A DNA stretch of 64,000 bases. Source: JADJLQ01 sp038251405 (GTDB taxonomy: Bacteria; Bacteroidota; Bacteroidia; Chitinophagales; Saprospiraceae). Below are positions 55,272-64,000 of the stretch, piece after piece. The notes beneath the pieces were generated by a model. The model was not told the origin of the DNA. It saw nothing but the letters and a program-made list of their open reading frames with translations, and ran no database searches. Where the stretch lies: assembly GCA_038251405.1 (NCBI GenBank), contig JBBSBH010000013.1:1-64000 (forward strand). The letters are read 5' to 3'. The position numbers and the translations under genes were made by a program. The stretch's first letter is position 1. Every line of letters begins with the position of its first letter.

Positions 55272-56714
55272 TTAGCTCCAGAGCCTATCATAGCTTCTCA
55301 ACTCATTCCACTGAGGGGTCGGAGCAAAAAAGTTGGGATCTTCCGAATGTAAATGCTTTTTGATCTCTTCCTCATTAAGTTCCACACCAAGTCCCGGGGC
55401 ATCTAAAGGTACATTTGCAAATCCTTTGGTGATCATCGGTTGCTTACCCACCATTTTTACCAGGTTGGGCCACCATGGATTATCCGCACATTGGTTGGGT
55501 ATTTCCAGAGCTAATGCATTTTGAGTAGCGGCAGCCATATGCACATTGGCCATAAAACAAATAGGTGTGCCCGCGAAATGTAAGATCATAGCTGTATCTT
55601 TTTCTTCAGCATAGTCTCCAATTTTCTTGGTCTCTAAGATTCCACCGGAAGATCCCATATCGGGTTGTACCATATCCACTGCCCTATGATCACATAGTTT
55701 TTGAAATTCTTCTTTAAGGTAAATATCTTCACCAGTTACCGTAGGGGTATTGATGGCGTCTGTAATCATTTTTAATTGATCAGTAAGATCCCATGGAAGA
55801 AAATCTTCTAATGCCGCCAGGCTGAATTTTTCCAGGGCATTGCCTACCCGAATGCAGGTATTCACATCAAAATGGCCCTGATGATCTCCTGAAAGGGGAA
55901 TGTCGTAGCCTACTATATCCCTGATGGCCCCCACATAATTCTGTAATTCCGCTAACCCTTTGTCAGTGATCTGAACATTAGTAAATGCATGGCGGGTATT
56001 TTGATAATGGAGATAATTTTGTGCCCGGGATGATTGCACTTTATCATTAAATCCCGGCGTAAACTTGGTATTGACTGTTGTACCTGGGATTTTACTTATT
56101 TTTTCTATTCCGGGATGCATTTTGAGCCAGGTATAGCCTTGATCCACCATCCGATGCTTTACATCTGCTTTAAACTCAGTCATGTCTATTTCAGCTAATG
56201 GCTTTTCACCAGAGTTAGGAATATATGAGTACAATCTTATCTGATCCCGATATCGCCCTCCGAGCAACGCCCATACTGGCAAATGGTATGCTTTACCCGC
56301 CAAATCCCAAAGCGCCATTTCTACACCACAGACACCACCACCCATTCTACCATGACCACCGAATTGCTTTATTATTTTAAAAATCATTTCCACATTACAT
56401 GGATTGAGCCCCAGGATTCTGCTTTTGAGATAAAGTGCAAACCGGGCATCACCACCATCGCGCACTTCGCCCAGTCCATAGATTCCCTGGTTGGTATCGA
56501 TCCGTAGCATCACATTTCGGGCATTGGTAGCTCCATTACCATTCGTTATAGTAGTATATCTCATATCGGTGATTTTGAGATCAGAGGGTATACTCATTCG
56601 AGATGCTTTCGCAGTGGTCATAGCTACTGTTTCTTCCATTTTAATGTTCATCATCCCTGCCAGCGATATTCCTCCGAAAGCTGATTTTTTTAGAAAATTC
56701 CGACGATCATCCAT
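55272..56714 (-). CDS. Mandelate racemase/muconate-lactonizing (enolase superfamily) enzyme with Tat-type leader
   Basis: A 480-residue enzyme. The frame extends to 56798, but ATG at 56714 places a twin-arginine leader (MDDRRNFLKKSAFGG) at the start. The capping domain carries YGLGEVRDGGDARFAL. The barrel has WLKMHPG, metal ligands in LSGDHQGH, AALEDFLPW and TGEDIYL, then MVQPDMGSSGGI and LHFAGTPICFMANVHMAAATQ with the His expected in the active site. It may dehydrate or epimerise a sugar acid; the substrate is unknown. It is convergent with the acyl-CoA ligase (13 nt). Confidence 0.87.
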   Translation of the reverse strand: MDDRRNFLKKSAFGGISLAGMMNIKMEETVAMTTAKASRMSIPSDLKITDMRYTTITNGNGATNARNVMLRIDTNQGIYGLGEVRDGGDARFALYLKSRILGLNPCNVEMIFKIIKQFGGHGRMGGGVCGVEMALWDLAGKAYHLPVWALLGGRYRDQIRLYSYIPNSGEKPLAEIDMTEFKADVKHRMVDQGYTWLKMHPGIEKISKIPGTTVNTKFTPGFNDKVQSSRAQNYLHYQNTRHAFTNVQITDKGLAELQNYVGAIRDIVGYDIPLSGDHQGHFDVNTCIRVGNALEKFSLAALEDFLPWDLTDQLKMITDAINTPTVTGEDIYLKEEFQKLCDHRAVDMVQPDMGSSGGILETKKIGDYAEEKDTAMILHFAGTPICFMANVHMAAATQNALALEIPNQCADNPWWPNLVKMVGKQPMITKGFANVPLDAPGLGVELNEEEIKKHLHSEDPNFFAPTPQWNELRSYDRLWS

Positions 56715-56991
56715 TGTTGATGCATGGATACTTTTCTTTACAACTAAGGACTCTTTTTCCTTTTGGACAATTTGTTTTATGATACTTTTCATATACACGT
56801 TATTTTAAAAAATTGAAGTTAGTGTATTGAATCTATAAGTTTAAAGATTGGGTGAAGATTTTCTAATATTAGTAACTCCAATACGCATATTGGATAAAAT
56901 AAAACCAGGTATGATCTAAAGAGATAAAAATGCGGCATTAAAATTGCTATTTTACGCCAAAATCAATCATTCTTGTTTGATTTGTAAATCC

Positions 56992-58833
56992 ATGAAAGCC
57001 CTTTTCATATTACTGATTTGTTTTACCATCACCTCTAAAACCTATTCACAATTACAAGGGCAGCAACTTATTGATTCTCTGATAGTGGAATTATCTCATT
57101 CAAAAGCTGATACCAATAAAGTAAAACTGCTAAATGAAATATGTTTCGACTACAGTGCGATCAATCCCACTGAAGGGATCTCTTATGGCACTCAGAGTCT
57201 TGAACTTGCAAAGACTTTAGATTATAAAGTAGGCCTCATTCACGCACACAATCGAATAGGTATCAACTACAGAGGAACGGCTAATTATCCCAAAGCATTG
57301 GAGCATTATTTTTTGGGTTTGCGATTGGCAGAAGAAATTAATAGTAAAAACCTGATTGCTATTATTACGGGCAACATTGGAACCATTTATTGGAATCTTT
57401 CCGATTATAAAGATGCATTGGAATACTATAGTAAGGCTCTTGCCATAAATCAAGAACTGGGTATCAAAAAAAGTGAAGCTGCTAATTTGAATAATATAGG
57501 CGAAGTGTATCGATTTCAATCTCAATACAGTAAAGCGCTGGAGTACTATGCAATGGCTCTCAAGATCAACGAAGACCTAAATCGAAAGCAAAATGTAGCG
57601 ATGAATATTGGGAATATGGGCAGCGTATATTTATACCAGTCTGAATTTACCAAAGCGAGAGAGTATTTGGAAAAAGGGAATGAGCTTTACAAAGAAGTGG
57701 GCAATAATTCTGGCCTGGTGGAAGGTTATAGTTCGTTGGGTTTACTTTATTTACAAATTACAAAGGAAGAAAATCTATCCTCACTAAAAGATATCGGTGG
57801 TGGAAATAAATTATATGCGCTACATAAAGCAAAAGTTTATACAGATAGTGCCATCGTGATAGCTAAAGAAATTGGTCAATTAAAATATCTGTTTGAAGCC
57901 TACCAAACTATGAGTGAGATTTACTCAAAATTGGGCGACTACACTGCAGCCCTGGAAAGTCACAAATTATATGCAACCATTAAAGACTCTGTATTTAATG
58001 TTGAGAAAAACAATAAGCTTACTCAAACTCAGATGCAATATGAGTTTGACAAAAAGGAGGCTGCTTCGAACTCTGAACAAGAGAAAAAGGACATTCAACA
58101 AAGAATCATCCGAAACTCGATCACAGCGGGCCTGATTGGGTCATTACTATTTTTATTCTTTATGATCAGGCAACGGAATAATATCAGAAAAGAAAAATTG
58201 AGAAGTGATGAATTATTATTGAATATACTGCCTCATGAAACTGCGGAAGAACTAAAAAAGACGGGCACTACAAAAGCAAAATATTTTGGTACTGTCACCG
58301 TACTTTTTACGGATATCATAGACTTTACCGCGCTAAGTGAAAAGCTGGGTGCTCAGGATCTGGTTAATCAAATTAATTATTGCTATAGTGCATTTGATGA
58401 GATTATCACCAGACACAATGTAGAAAAAATAAAAACCATCGGAGATAGCTATATGTGTGCAGCTGGTCTCCCTGTAGAAACTACAACCCATGCTGCTGAT
58501 ATAGTGAATGTAGCCATAGAAATAAGAGACTTTATGCAAAGGGAAACCGCAAAGCGTAAAGCCGAAGGAAAGACTTTTTTTGAAGTAAGAATAGGATGTA
58601 ATTCTGGTCCGGTGGTAGCTGGAATAGTGGGAATTAAAAAATTCGCCTATGATATTTGGGGAGATACTGTAAACATTGCTTCAAGAATGGAGACAACGGG
58701 TGAAGCTGGGAAAATAAATATCAGTGGTAGCACCTACGCATTAGTAAAAGATAAATTCAAGTGTGAATACAGAGGGAAAATAGATGCTAAAAATAAGGGC
58801 ATGATAGATATGTATTTTGCGGATAGAGCATAG
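56992..58833 (+). CDS. TPR-linked class III adenylate cyclase
   Basis: A 613-residue protein from ATG at 56992 (the frame opens upstream, but this Met starts the signal peptide MKALFILLICFTITSKTYSQ). About seven TPRs (50-340) would be periplasmic. A transmembrane helix at about 374-393 is followed by a short coiled coil (LLLNILPHETAEELKK) and the cyclase domain. Metal-binding Asp441 (LFTDIID) and Asp485 (TIGD), adenine-selecting Lys481 and Asp554 (FAYDIWGD), Asn561 and Arg565 are present, so it should make cAMP. This is the second cyclase in the window. Confidence 0.9.
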   Translation: MKALFILLICFTITSKTYSQLQGQQLIDSLIVELSHSKADTNKVKLLNEICFDYSAINPTEGISYGTQSLELAKTLDYKVGLIHAHNRIGINYRGTANYPKALEHYFLGLRLAEEINSKNLIAIITGNIGTIYWNLSDYKDALEYYSKALAINQELGIKKSEAANLNNIGEVYRFQSQYSKALEYYAMALKINEDLNRKQNVAMNIGNMGSVYLYQSEFTKAREYLEKGNELYKEVGNNSGLVEGYSSLGLLYLQITKEENLSSLKDIGGGNKLYALHKAKVYTDSAIVIAKEIGQLKYLFEAYQTMSEIYSKLGDYTAALESHKLYATIKDSVFNVEKNNKLTQTQMQYEFDKKEAASNSEQEKKDIQQRIIRNSITAGLIGSLLFLFFMIRQRNNIRKEKLRSDELLLNILPHETAEELKKTGTTKAKYFGTVTVLFTDIIDFTALSEKLGAQDLVNQINYCYSAFDEIITRHNVEKIKTIGDSYMCAAGLPVETTTHAADIVNVAIEIRDFMQRETAKRKAEGKTFFEVRIGCNSGPVVAGIVGIKKFAYDIWGDTVNIASRMETTGEAGKINISGSTYALVKDKFKCEYRGKIDAKNKGMIDMYFADRA

Positions 58834-58921
58834 TTTATTTGTTGCAAAACCACCAGGGTTTATAAAAGGAACCGACATTGGACTATAAGAATCAATGGTA
58901 ATATTTAGTAAAGAAATAACA

Positions 58922-60001
58922 CTACACTTTACTGGCACGGTGCCTCAGAAAATGATCTGCAAGCACCAAAGCAGCCATAGCTTCTACGATGGGCACTGCT
59001 CGGGGAACCACACATGGATCATGTCTCCCCTTTCCGGTAACCATGACAGATTCACCAGATGTATCTACTGATTCTTGTTTAGAAACTATAGTAGCCACTG
59101 GTTTAAATGCCACCCTGAAATATATATCCATACCATTAGAAATACCACCCTGGATACCTCCGGAATGATTGCTACGGGTTTTTATCTGGTCACCATCTTT
59201 ATAAAAAATGTCATTATGCTGAGAGCCTCGCATGGCTATTCCATTAAAACCAGAACCAATTTCAAATCCTTTACAGGCATTAATGCTCAACATGGCATGA
59301 CCTAGTTCTGCATGTAGTTTATCAAAGGCAGGTTCGCCCAATCCGGGAGGACAGCCCTTTATCAGACAAGTAACTGCTCCTCCAATAGTATCTCCATCTT
59401 TACGAACCTCCTTAATGAGATCAATCATTTTATGGGCCATTGTTTCATCCGGGCACCGAACCACATTGGATTCTATGGCAGAAATATCAAGATTTTCAAA
59501 ATCAGGAGTATAAACCAAATCACCTACCTGGCTTACAAATCCGTGGATATGTACATCATGGTGGTGTAAAAAAAGCTTCGCAATAGCACCAGCAGCTACC
59601 CGTGCTGCGGTCTCCCTGGCTGATGATCTGCCTCCACCTCGATGATCCCGATGACCCCATTTTGTTTGATAGGTAAAATCGGCATGTGACGGCCTGAATT
59701 TGTCCTTTATGTGATCGTAATCTGCAGCATGTTGATCCACATTTTTAAGCATCATACTGATAGGAGCACCTGTAGTTCGATTTTCAAAGACACCAGATAG
59801 AATTTCTATCTCATCGGCTTCTTTTCTCTGGGTGACGATATTGGATTGGCCGGGTCTTCTGCGATCCATTTCTTTCTGAATAAATTCAGGTTGAATTAGC
59901 AAACCTGCAGGGCATCCATCTATGATTACACCCACTGCTTTACCATGTGATTCGCCAAAAGTACTTATTCTGAATATTTCCCCAAATTGATTGCCAGCCA
60001 C
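58922..60001 (-). CDS. aroC: Chorismate synthase
   Basis: Last step of the shikimate pathway: EPSP to chorismate with reduced FMN. Signatures are FRISTFGESHGKAVGV, QSNIVTQRKEADE and RPSHADFTYQTKWGHRDHRGGG. The frame is open to 60028, but GTG at 60001 gives the universal N-terminus (M)AGNQFGEIF and 359 residues, the standard length. No other aromatic pathway gene is adjacent. It is convergent with the TPR cyclase. Confidence 0.95.
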   Translation of the reverse strand: MAGNQFGEIFRISTFGESHGKAVGVIIDGCPAGLLIQPEFIQKEMDRRRPGQSNIVTQRKEADEIEILSGVFENRTTGAPISMMLKNVDQHAADYDHIKDKFRPSHADFTYQTKWGHRDHRGGGRSSARETAARVAAGAIAKLFLHHHDVHIHGFVSQVGDLVYTPDFENLDISAIESNVVRCPDETMAHKMIDLIKEVRKDGDTIGGAVTCLIKGCPPGLGEPAFDKLHAELGHAMLSINACKGFEIGSGFNGIAMRGSQHNDIFYKDGDQIKTRSNHSGGIQGGISNGMDIYFRVAFKPVATIVSKQESVDTSGESVMVTGKGRHDPCVVPRAVPIVEAMAALVLADHFLRHRASKV

Positions 60002-60053
60002 GAATATTGTTTTTGCAAAAATAATCAAATAGTATTAGGACTGCCTGCTTGCC

Positions 60054-61028
60054 TCAGATTTTACTCATTGACTCTAAAGCAAAATCAATAGTTTCATTCA
60101 ATGTTCTATATTGAATTCCAAGTAACTCTAAAGACTTTTTGTTGTTGAATTGATGCGATGTATATAATGATTTGATGATATCTGGTGTGATAGTGGATTT
60201 AATTCCAAATACCTTCAGGAATGATAAAACCCGTGCCAGTGCCATTGCAATAAAATAGGGTAAAGAAATAGCAGGAGATTTTTTACCCAGTTTTTGTGAA
60301 GCAATATCCATTACTGATTTAAAACTAGCGTTATGCCCATTAATGATGATTCGTTCATGAAATATATTCTTGTTAATGCTTTCATGAACCGCTTCAGCAA
60401 GATCACGAACATCCACCCACCCTGAAGCACCAGATGGAAATAAAGGCAAACCTTGCCTTACCACTCTAAATATTTCCATAGAATGATGGCTTTCTTCCCA
60501 TGGCCCTAATACTACCGAAGGCGATAATATGCATACCTCCAAACCTTCTATACTTCCTCGCCATACTTCCAGTTCAGCCTGGTACTTTGATTGGGCATAA
60601 ACATTGTAGTAAGACTTTAAATACCACTCTGTTTGCTCATCAAGAAGGTGTTGCTCAGGATTGCCACCCAATGCGGATATAGAGCTAATATGAATAAACC
60701 TTTTTATATTTTTTTCAATAGCAATATTTATAAGGTTGGCCGTGCCTTCTACATTTATTTTAAATAAAGATCCCTTTTCAGTATTACCGATAGATACTTT
60801 TCCGGCAGCATGCACTATGAAGTCCTGACCTTTACAAGCTTCTTCAAGAGATTCATAATCGTTTATATCTCCTTTTACGAAAATTATTTTATCAGAAAGT
60901 GATTTCAATTTTTTCCAGCCTTTGTTTTCATTTCGAAATAAAACAGTCAATTGATGACCGGCTTTCAGTAATCTTTGTGCAATGTAATAACCTACAAAAC
61001 CCGTGGCACCTGTAATTAAAATTTTCAT
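60054..61028 (-). CDS. NAD-dependent epimerase/dehydratase (dihydroflavonol reductase-like)
   Basis: A 324-residue extended SDR. Nucleotide motif ITGATGFVGYYIAQRL (residues 4-19), DINDYESLEEACKGQDFIVHAAG, the catalytic YAQSK (Tyr-x3-Lys) preceded by ISSISALG, then SPSVVLGPWE and SGWVDVRDLAEAVHE. The dihydroflavonol-4-reductase-like subgroup acts on many aldehydes, ketones and sugar nucleotides, so no substrate is given. The ATG overlaps the stop of anmK by 4 nt. Confidence 0.9.
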   Translation of the reverse strand: MKILITGATGFVGYYIAQRLLKAGHQLTVLFRNENKGWKKLKSLSDKIIFVKGDINDYESLEEACKGQDFIVHAAGKVSIGNTEKGSLFKINVEGTANLINIAIEKNIKRFIHISSISALGGNPEQHLLDEQTEWYLKSYYNVYAQSKYQAELEVWRGSIEGLEVCILSPSVVLGPWEESHHSMEIFRVVRQGLPLFPSGASGWVDVRDLAEAVHESINKNIFHERIIINGHNASFKSVMDIASQKLGKKSPAISLPYFIAMALARVLSFLKVFGIKSTITPDIIKSLYTSHQFNNKKSLELLGIQYRTLNETIDFALESMSKI

Positions 61029-62116
61029 ACCAGGCTTTGTTTTGTATACAAAGCGCCATTGATGGAATCTATTTCAGCACCAGTAACTGATGCAAAAAGA
61101 TTGGGAATCCGTAGATACCTGCAAAGACCCGCGAAGGCAATGAAAGCGGCTTCTTTGTATTGAATAATACTTGTCGAAGGTAGAACTACTTGTATTTTGG
61201 GTAAATAATCCTGGATACGTTTTATTAAATACCTGTTCAACGCTCCGCCTCCGGTAGCAAATAATCTTTTTCCATGATCATCCAATCCAATGGAATTAAT
61301 GCTTCTTGAAATTTCATTTGCAATAAATTCTACTGCAGAGAATAATTTGTCCTGAGGGTTAGCTTTCCATTGGATGGCGGGTAATACATGATGAGTTTGT
61401 GACCAGGTATTATCTAATGATTTTGGATATTTTTTGCTGAGATATTCATCTTGCTGTAGCTGAGATAAAAGTTCCTTAATTAGTTTGCCCTTAGATGCTT
61501 CTATTCCATCGCGATCAAATTCCAGGCCTATCTCCTGGGCTATACCATTTAATAGCTGATTGCAAGTTACTATATCGAAAGCGACCTCACCATGAGGGCT
61601 ATCTGCAGAAATATTGGCTATACCACCAAGGTTAAGATAATAATCATATCCAGGATATAAATATCTGTCACCTAAAGGGGCTATCGGAGCACCTTGCCCG
61701 CCAAAGGCAATATCCATAGACCGTAGATGAGTAACTGTATCAATATTCGTTTTGGACACCAGGGCCGATCCATCACCGATTTGCGTAGTAGATTTTAATT
61801 CTGGAAAATGAAATATGGTATGCCCGTGAGAGGATATTAAATCTATATAATCAATACGGTAAGATTGTAGAAAACTATTTATCGATTCGCCAAAAGTATG
61901 TCCTAAATCAGCGTCTGCCAGTACTAATTCTTTTGCACTGGCAGTTGGTAAGTTCTTTAATCTAATTATCCATTCGTCTGAGTATGGAATCGTTTTCGCA
62001 TCTATTAATTTCCATGAAGTAAGTTGCCCATGATCTATATCGAAAGAGCAATGTGCAATATCTATACCATCCAGAGATGATCCCGACATCAATCCAAGGA
62101 CATGGTATTTCTTCAA
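61025..62116 (-). CDS. anmK: Anhydro-N-acetylmuramic acid kinase
   Basis: Cell-wall recycling enzyme that phosphorylates and hydrolyses 1,6-anhydro-MurNAc to MurNAc-6-phosphate. The N-terminal GLMSGSSLDGIDIA is diagnostic. It is followed by DLISSHGHTIFHFPE, LGGIANIS, FDIVTCNQLLNG and LFATGGGALNRYLI. 363 residues from a TTG start at 62116. The stop overlaps the ATG of the epimerase gene, and the cytochrome gene ends 7 nt upstream, so these three are likely one transcript. MurQ is not in the window. Confidence 0.93.
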   Translation of the reverse strand: MKKYHVLGLMSGSSLDGIDIAHCSFDIDHGQLTSWKLIDAKTIPYSDEWIIRLKNLPTASAKELVLADADLGHTFGESINSFLQSYRIDYIDLISSHGHTIFHFPELKSTTQIGDGSALVSKTNIDTVTHLRSMDIAFGGQGAPIAPLGDRYLYPGYDYYLNLGGIANISADSPHGEVAFDIVTCNQLLNGIAQEIGLEFDRDGIEASKGKLIKELLSQLQQDEYLSKKYPKSLDNTWSQTHHVLPAIQWKANPQDKLFSAVEFIANEISRSINSIGLDDHGKRLFATGGGALNRYLIKRIQDYLPKIQVVLPSTSIIQYKEAAFIAFAGLCRYLRIPNLFASVTGAEIDSINGALYTKQSLV

Positions 62117-62123
62117 AATCGGT

Positions 62124-62492
62124 TTACTGTTTTAAAGACTGAGTATACTCCGCGACCGATTTGATCTCATCTGCTGTAAGAATATCTTTAAATGGGGTCA
62201 TTTGTCCTTTACCATTGGTTACTTGATTGATTCTTTCTTCTAATGTGATAATGGATATAGATAAATCTTTTGAACCATTAAGACCTAATCTTCCATCGGC
62301 ACCATGACAGAGAATACAATAAGTCTCAAATGTTTTTTTGCCAGCCGCATTTACCGGGGCCGCAGCAGGTGTAGTAGGTGTAGCTGCAGTTGCGGATTGA
62401 TCTGCAGCTGCATCTGCTTTTTTGCCACCACATGCCATATATATCAATGAAATGATCAGTAATAAAGTAAAGTATAATTTTGAATTTTTCAT
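62124..62492 (-). CDS. Small c-type cytochrome lipoprotein
   Basis: A 122-residue protein from ATG at 62492 (a GTG codon lies just before). The lipobox ends YMAC (Cys21). An Ala/Thr/Pro-rich linker (about 27-50) leads to a monohaem domain with CILCH (Cys59, Cys62, His63) and the axial Met98 in GQMTPF. It is probably a periplasmic electron carrier tethered to a membrane. A TACATTTG box lies upstream at 62522-62515. No oxidase or dehydrogenase partner is adjacent. Confidence 0.88.
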   Translation of the reverse strand: MKNSKLYFTLLLIISLIYMACGGKKADAAADQSATAATPTTPAAAPVNAAGKKTFETYCILCHGADGRLGLNGSKDLSISIITLEERINQVTNGKGQMTPFKDILTADEIKSVAEYTQSLKQ

Positions 62493-62514
62493 CACTTATT
62501 TTAATTTGAGTACG

Positions 62515-62522
62515 CAAATGTA
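62515..62522 (-). promoter_or_regulatory. Candidate -7 box of the cytochrome c gene
   Basis: TACATTTG on the minus strand lies 22 bases before the ATG at 62492. A TTG at 62552-62550 is 27 bases further up, longer than the usual spacing. Confidence 0.4.
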
Positions 62523-62582
62523 GCAGAATCAGTATAATTCTCAGCTATACAATCTTTACAATATTTTTACATTCAGGTAATA

Positions 62583-62610
62583 TTGCCTTAATATTTGACC
62601 TTTACATTTG
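62583..62610 (+). promoter_or_regulatory. Bacteroidota-type promoter of the glpF-like gene
   Basis: TTG (62583-62585), 17 bases, then TACATTTG (62603-62610). The leader to the ATG at 62778 would be about 160 bases and contains a small CCCC-ACA-GGGG hairpin followed by four T residues (62630-62644). Confidence 0.55.
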
Positions 62611-62777
62611 TATCATTAAAAATTAAGCGCCCCACAGGGGTTTTCGAAATCAATTTTCCCTTTAGTTCAAGTATGGTTATGAAATGTGGCTGAAGGGTAT
62701 TTTTCTTTTTACCCTTTCTGAAAAATATTTTCATTGAGAAATTTTATTATTTTGAGGGTTTAAATTTTTACTTGAAT

Positions 62778-63485
62778 ATGAATGTTTATCTCGCTGAATT
62801 AATTGGTACTGCCTTGTTAGTACTTATGGGTACCGGAGTAGTCGCAAATGTGATTTTAAAAAAGACACTTGGTCACCAGGCGGGCTGGTTAGCTATAAAT
62901 TTTGGTTGGGCCATAGCAGTATTTATTGGAGTTTTTGTGACGGCTCATTCCAGTGGTGCGCACCTCAATCCTGCTGTGACAATGGCTATGGCGGTTCTTA
63001 ATAAAATTACCTGGGGAAAGGCGTTGGGATATATGGCAGCTCAATTAGTGGGAGCCATGGTAGGTGCTTTTCTTGCTTATATAGCGTATAAAGATCATTA
63101 TGCTGCTACAGATGATGGCAATACCATATTGGGAACTTTTAGTACCGGGCCTGTATTGTCAAATCCAATTAGTAATCTTTTGACAGAGGCTATAGGTACC
63201 TTTGTTTTAGTTTTTGCAGTTTTACATATGACAGACCCAGATTACAAACTAGGTGCTTTAGATGCGCTTCCTGTTGCATTAGTTGTACTTGGCATTGGGC
63301 TGAGTTTAGGAGGTCCTACAGGATATGCCATTAACCCGGCTCGTGATTTGGGACCAAGAATAGTGCATTATTTGTTGCCTATTGCTAATAAAAGAGATAG
63401 TAACTGGTCATACAGTTGGATACCCATAATAGGCCCAATAGCCGGTGGAGTGATTGCTGCAGTAGTATACCAACTGGTAGGATAA
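62778..63485 (+). CDS. glpF: Aquaglyceroporin (MIP family), GlpF-like
   Basis: A 235-residue six-helix channel for glycerol and/or water. Both half-helix motifs are present: Asn64-Pro-Ala (HLNPAVTMA) and Asn186-Pro-Ala-Arg189-Asp190 (NPARDLGPR). The Asp directly after the Arg is the mark of glycerol facilitators rather than water-only AqpZ. TTG at 62772 is in frame, but ATG at 62778 matches the family start MNVYLAELIGTALLV. No glycerol kinase gene is adjacent. It is convergent with the OmpH gene, 2 nt apart. Confidence 0.9.
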   Translation: MNVYLAELIGTALLVLMGTGVVANVILKKTLGHQAGWLAINFGWAIAVFIGVFVTAHSSGAHLNPAVTMAMAVLNKITWGKALGYMAAQLVGAMVGAFLAYIAYKDHYAATDDGNTILGTFSTGPVLSNPISNLLTEAIGTFVLVFAVLHMTDPDYKLGALDALPVALVVLGIGLSLGGPTGYAINPARDLGPRIVHYLLPIANKRDSNWSYSWIPIIGPIAGGVIAAVVYQLVG

Positions 63486-63487
63486 AC

Positions 63488-64000
63488 TTATTTCTTGCCG
63501 GAAGTATCGGCTTCCATTTTGGCTTCCTGTGCATTTAATCTTTTAAGCACTTCCCTGGTAATATCATCGGCAGGGTTGCTTATTAATATTTGACCACCCT
63601 TTACATAACTAAATATATAGGGATATCCTTTTTCTTTCTTAATATCCTCTAAAGTAGCCATCAATACTTTTTGCAGCCTATCGTTGATAGCGGTGCCTTC
63701 GTCCATTATTTCTTTGGCAAGCTTATCTCTTTCGGCCATAAGAGCCTGTTGACGGCCTCCCAATCTTTGCTCTTGCTCTTGAATTTCTTTTGGAGTGAGC
63801 AGGCCACTTTGAATTTTTTGTTGAATAGAGGCTACTTCGTTTTCCAAAGCCCTACCTCTGGAACCAAGTTTAGAGTCAATATCCAGTTGTTTTCTATCTA
63901 ACGCATCCTTCTCTTTTCTAAACTGGGTGAAATTTTCTAAAATTGAATCTGCATTTACATAAACTAATCGAAGAGGCGCAGCATCAGATGAAGGCATAAC
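63488..64000 (-). CDS. OmpH/Skp family chaperone, N-terminus beyond window end
   Basis: The frame runs off the right edge. The visible part begins near LRLVYVNADSILENFTQFRKEK, continues with a long charged coiled coil (about 35-110), and ends with YPYIFSYVKGGQILISNPADDI, the strand that closes the Skp core. The signal peptide should lie outside the window, since none is seen before the core. An ATG at 63997 exists but would remove it. This is the third OmpH-type gene in the window and distinct from the tandem pair. Confidence 0.85.
   Translation of the reverse strand, partial: VMPSSDAAPLRLVYVNADSILENFTQFRKEKDALDRKQLDIDSKLGSRGRALENEVASIQQKIQSGLLTPKEIQEQEQRLGGRQQALMAERDKLAKEIMDEGTAINDRLQKVLMATLEDIKKEKGYPYIFSYVKGGQILISNPADDITREVLKRLNAQEAKMEADTSGKK

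Noticed and set aside
1..64000. tRNA or rRNA genes
   Set aside because: No cloverleaf with a GGTTCGAATCC-type arm or rRNA-like conserved stretch was recognised by eye; a tRNA search program would be decisive.

Overview
The window is a stretch of a low-GC chromosome from a member of the Bacteroidota, most likely a Saprospiria/Chitinophagales-type environmental bacterium. Several signs point the same way. There is a type IX secretion 'plug' protein and a 30S protein THX gene. There is an RRM/RGG-tail RNA-binding protein, a DUF6089 outer-membrane barrel, and tandem OmpH/Skp genes. Upstream sites match the Bacteroidota promoter pattern (TTTG about 19-21 bases before TAnnTTTG), and many signal peptides end in ..AQ. 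The family- or order-level placement is inference. No rRNA, tRNA, CRISPR array, complete insertion sequence or prophage was seen.

Layout. 1-7370 (minus strand): a co-oriented run of an endonuclease/exonuclease/phosphatase-fold protein, S1 sulfatase, GH32 fructan hydrolase, ECF42-type sigma factor, DUF1003 membrane protein and MFS transporter (cut by the window edge). 7628-10724 (plus): beta-helix lipoprotein, small outer-membrane barrel, GH18 chitinase. 10811-14658 (minus): THX, T9SS plug protein, a palindromic repeat element, and an alpha-glucan phosphorylase homologue lacking the PLP lysine. 14820-19180 (plus): leuB, mutL, pssA, DUF1801. 19181-22750: decayed DNA followed by a GC-richer two-gene molybdenum hydroxylase. 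22820-24830: DJ-1-like lipoprotein and a baeRF3 protein. 25329-29191 (minus): RRM protein, YqeY, TolB-like propeller, TPR protein. 29366-36353 (plus): a tight three-gene cassette (propeller/TPR/transglutaminase-like, FecR/TPR, CHASE2-adenylate cyclase). 36286-36761: a 238-bp tandem duplication. 36595-43390 (mostly minus): YdeI-like protein, GH140, a 31-residue Lys-rich protein, argC, two envelope proteins, adenine deaminase. 43625-48325 (plus): two OmpH/Skp genes, a GT4 glycosyltransferase, a PpiD-like isomerase. 48407-58833: DUF6089 barrel, Gfo/Idh/MocA oxidoreductase, Wzz-like and O-antigen-ligase-like proteins, acyl-CoA ligase, an enolase-superfamily enzyme, and a second (TPR-linked) adenylate cyclase. 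58922-64000: aroC, an epimerase, anmK, cytochrome c lipoprotein, a GlpF-type channel and a third OmpH (cut by the edge).

How the genes fit together. Much of the window is housekeeping metabolism (leucine, arginine and chorismate synthesis, phosphatidylserine, mismatch repair) mixed with envelope biogenesis (OmpH/Skp, PpiD, barrels, T9SS plug) and extracellular polysaccharide attack (GH32, sulfatase, GH18, GH140). The most system-like feature is the three-gene CHASE2-cyclase cassette: two exported proteins are coupled by 2-nt spacing and a 4-nt overlap to a cyclase whose CHASE2 sensor lies outside the membrane. This suggests an envelope-sensing cAMP module. Other notable items are a likely recent 238-bp duplication at a convergent gene junction, a glycogen phosphorylase-like protein with Thr in place of the cofactor lysine, a MutL with a degraded endonuclease motif, and a paired-hairpin repeat flanked by 10-bp direct repeats.
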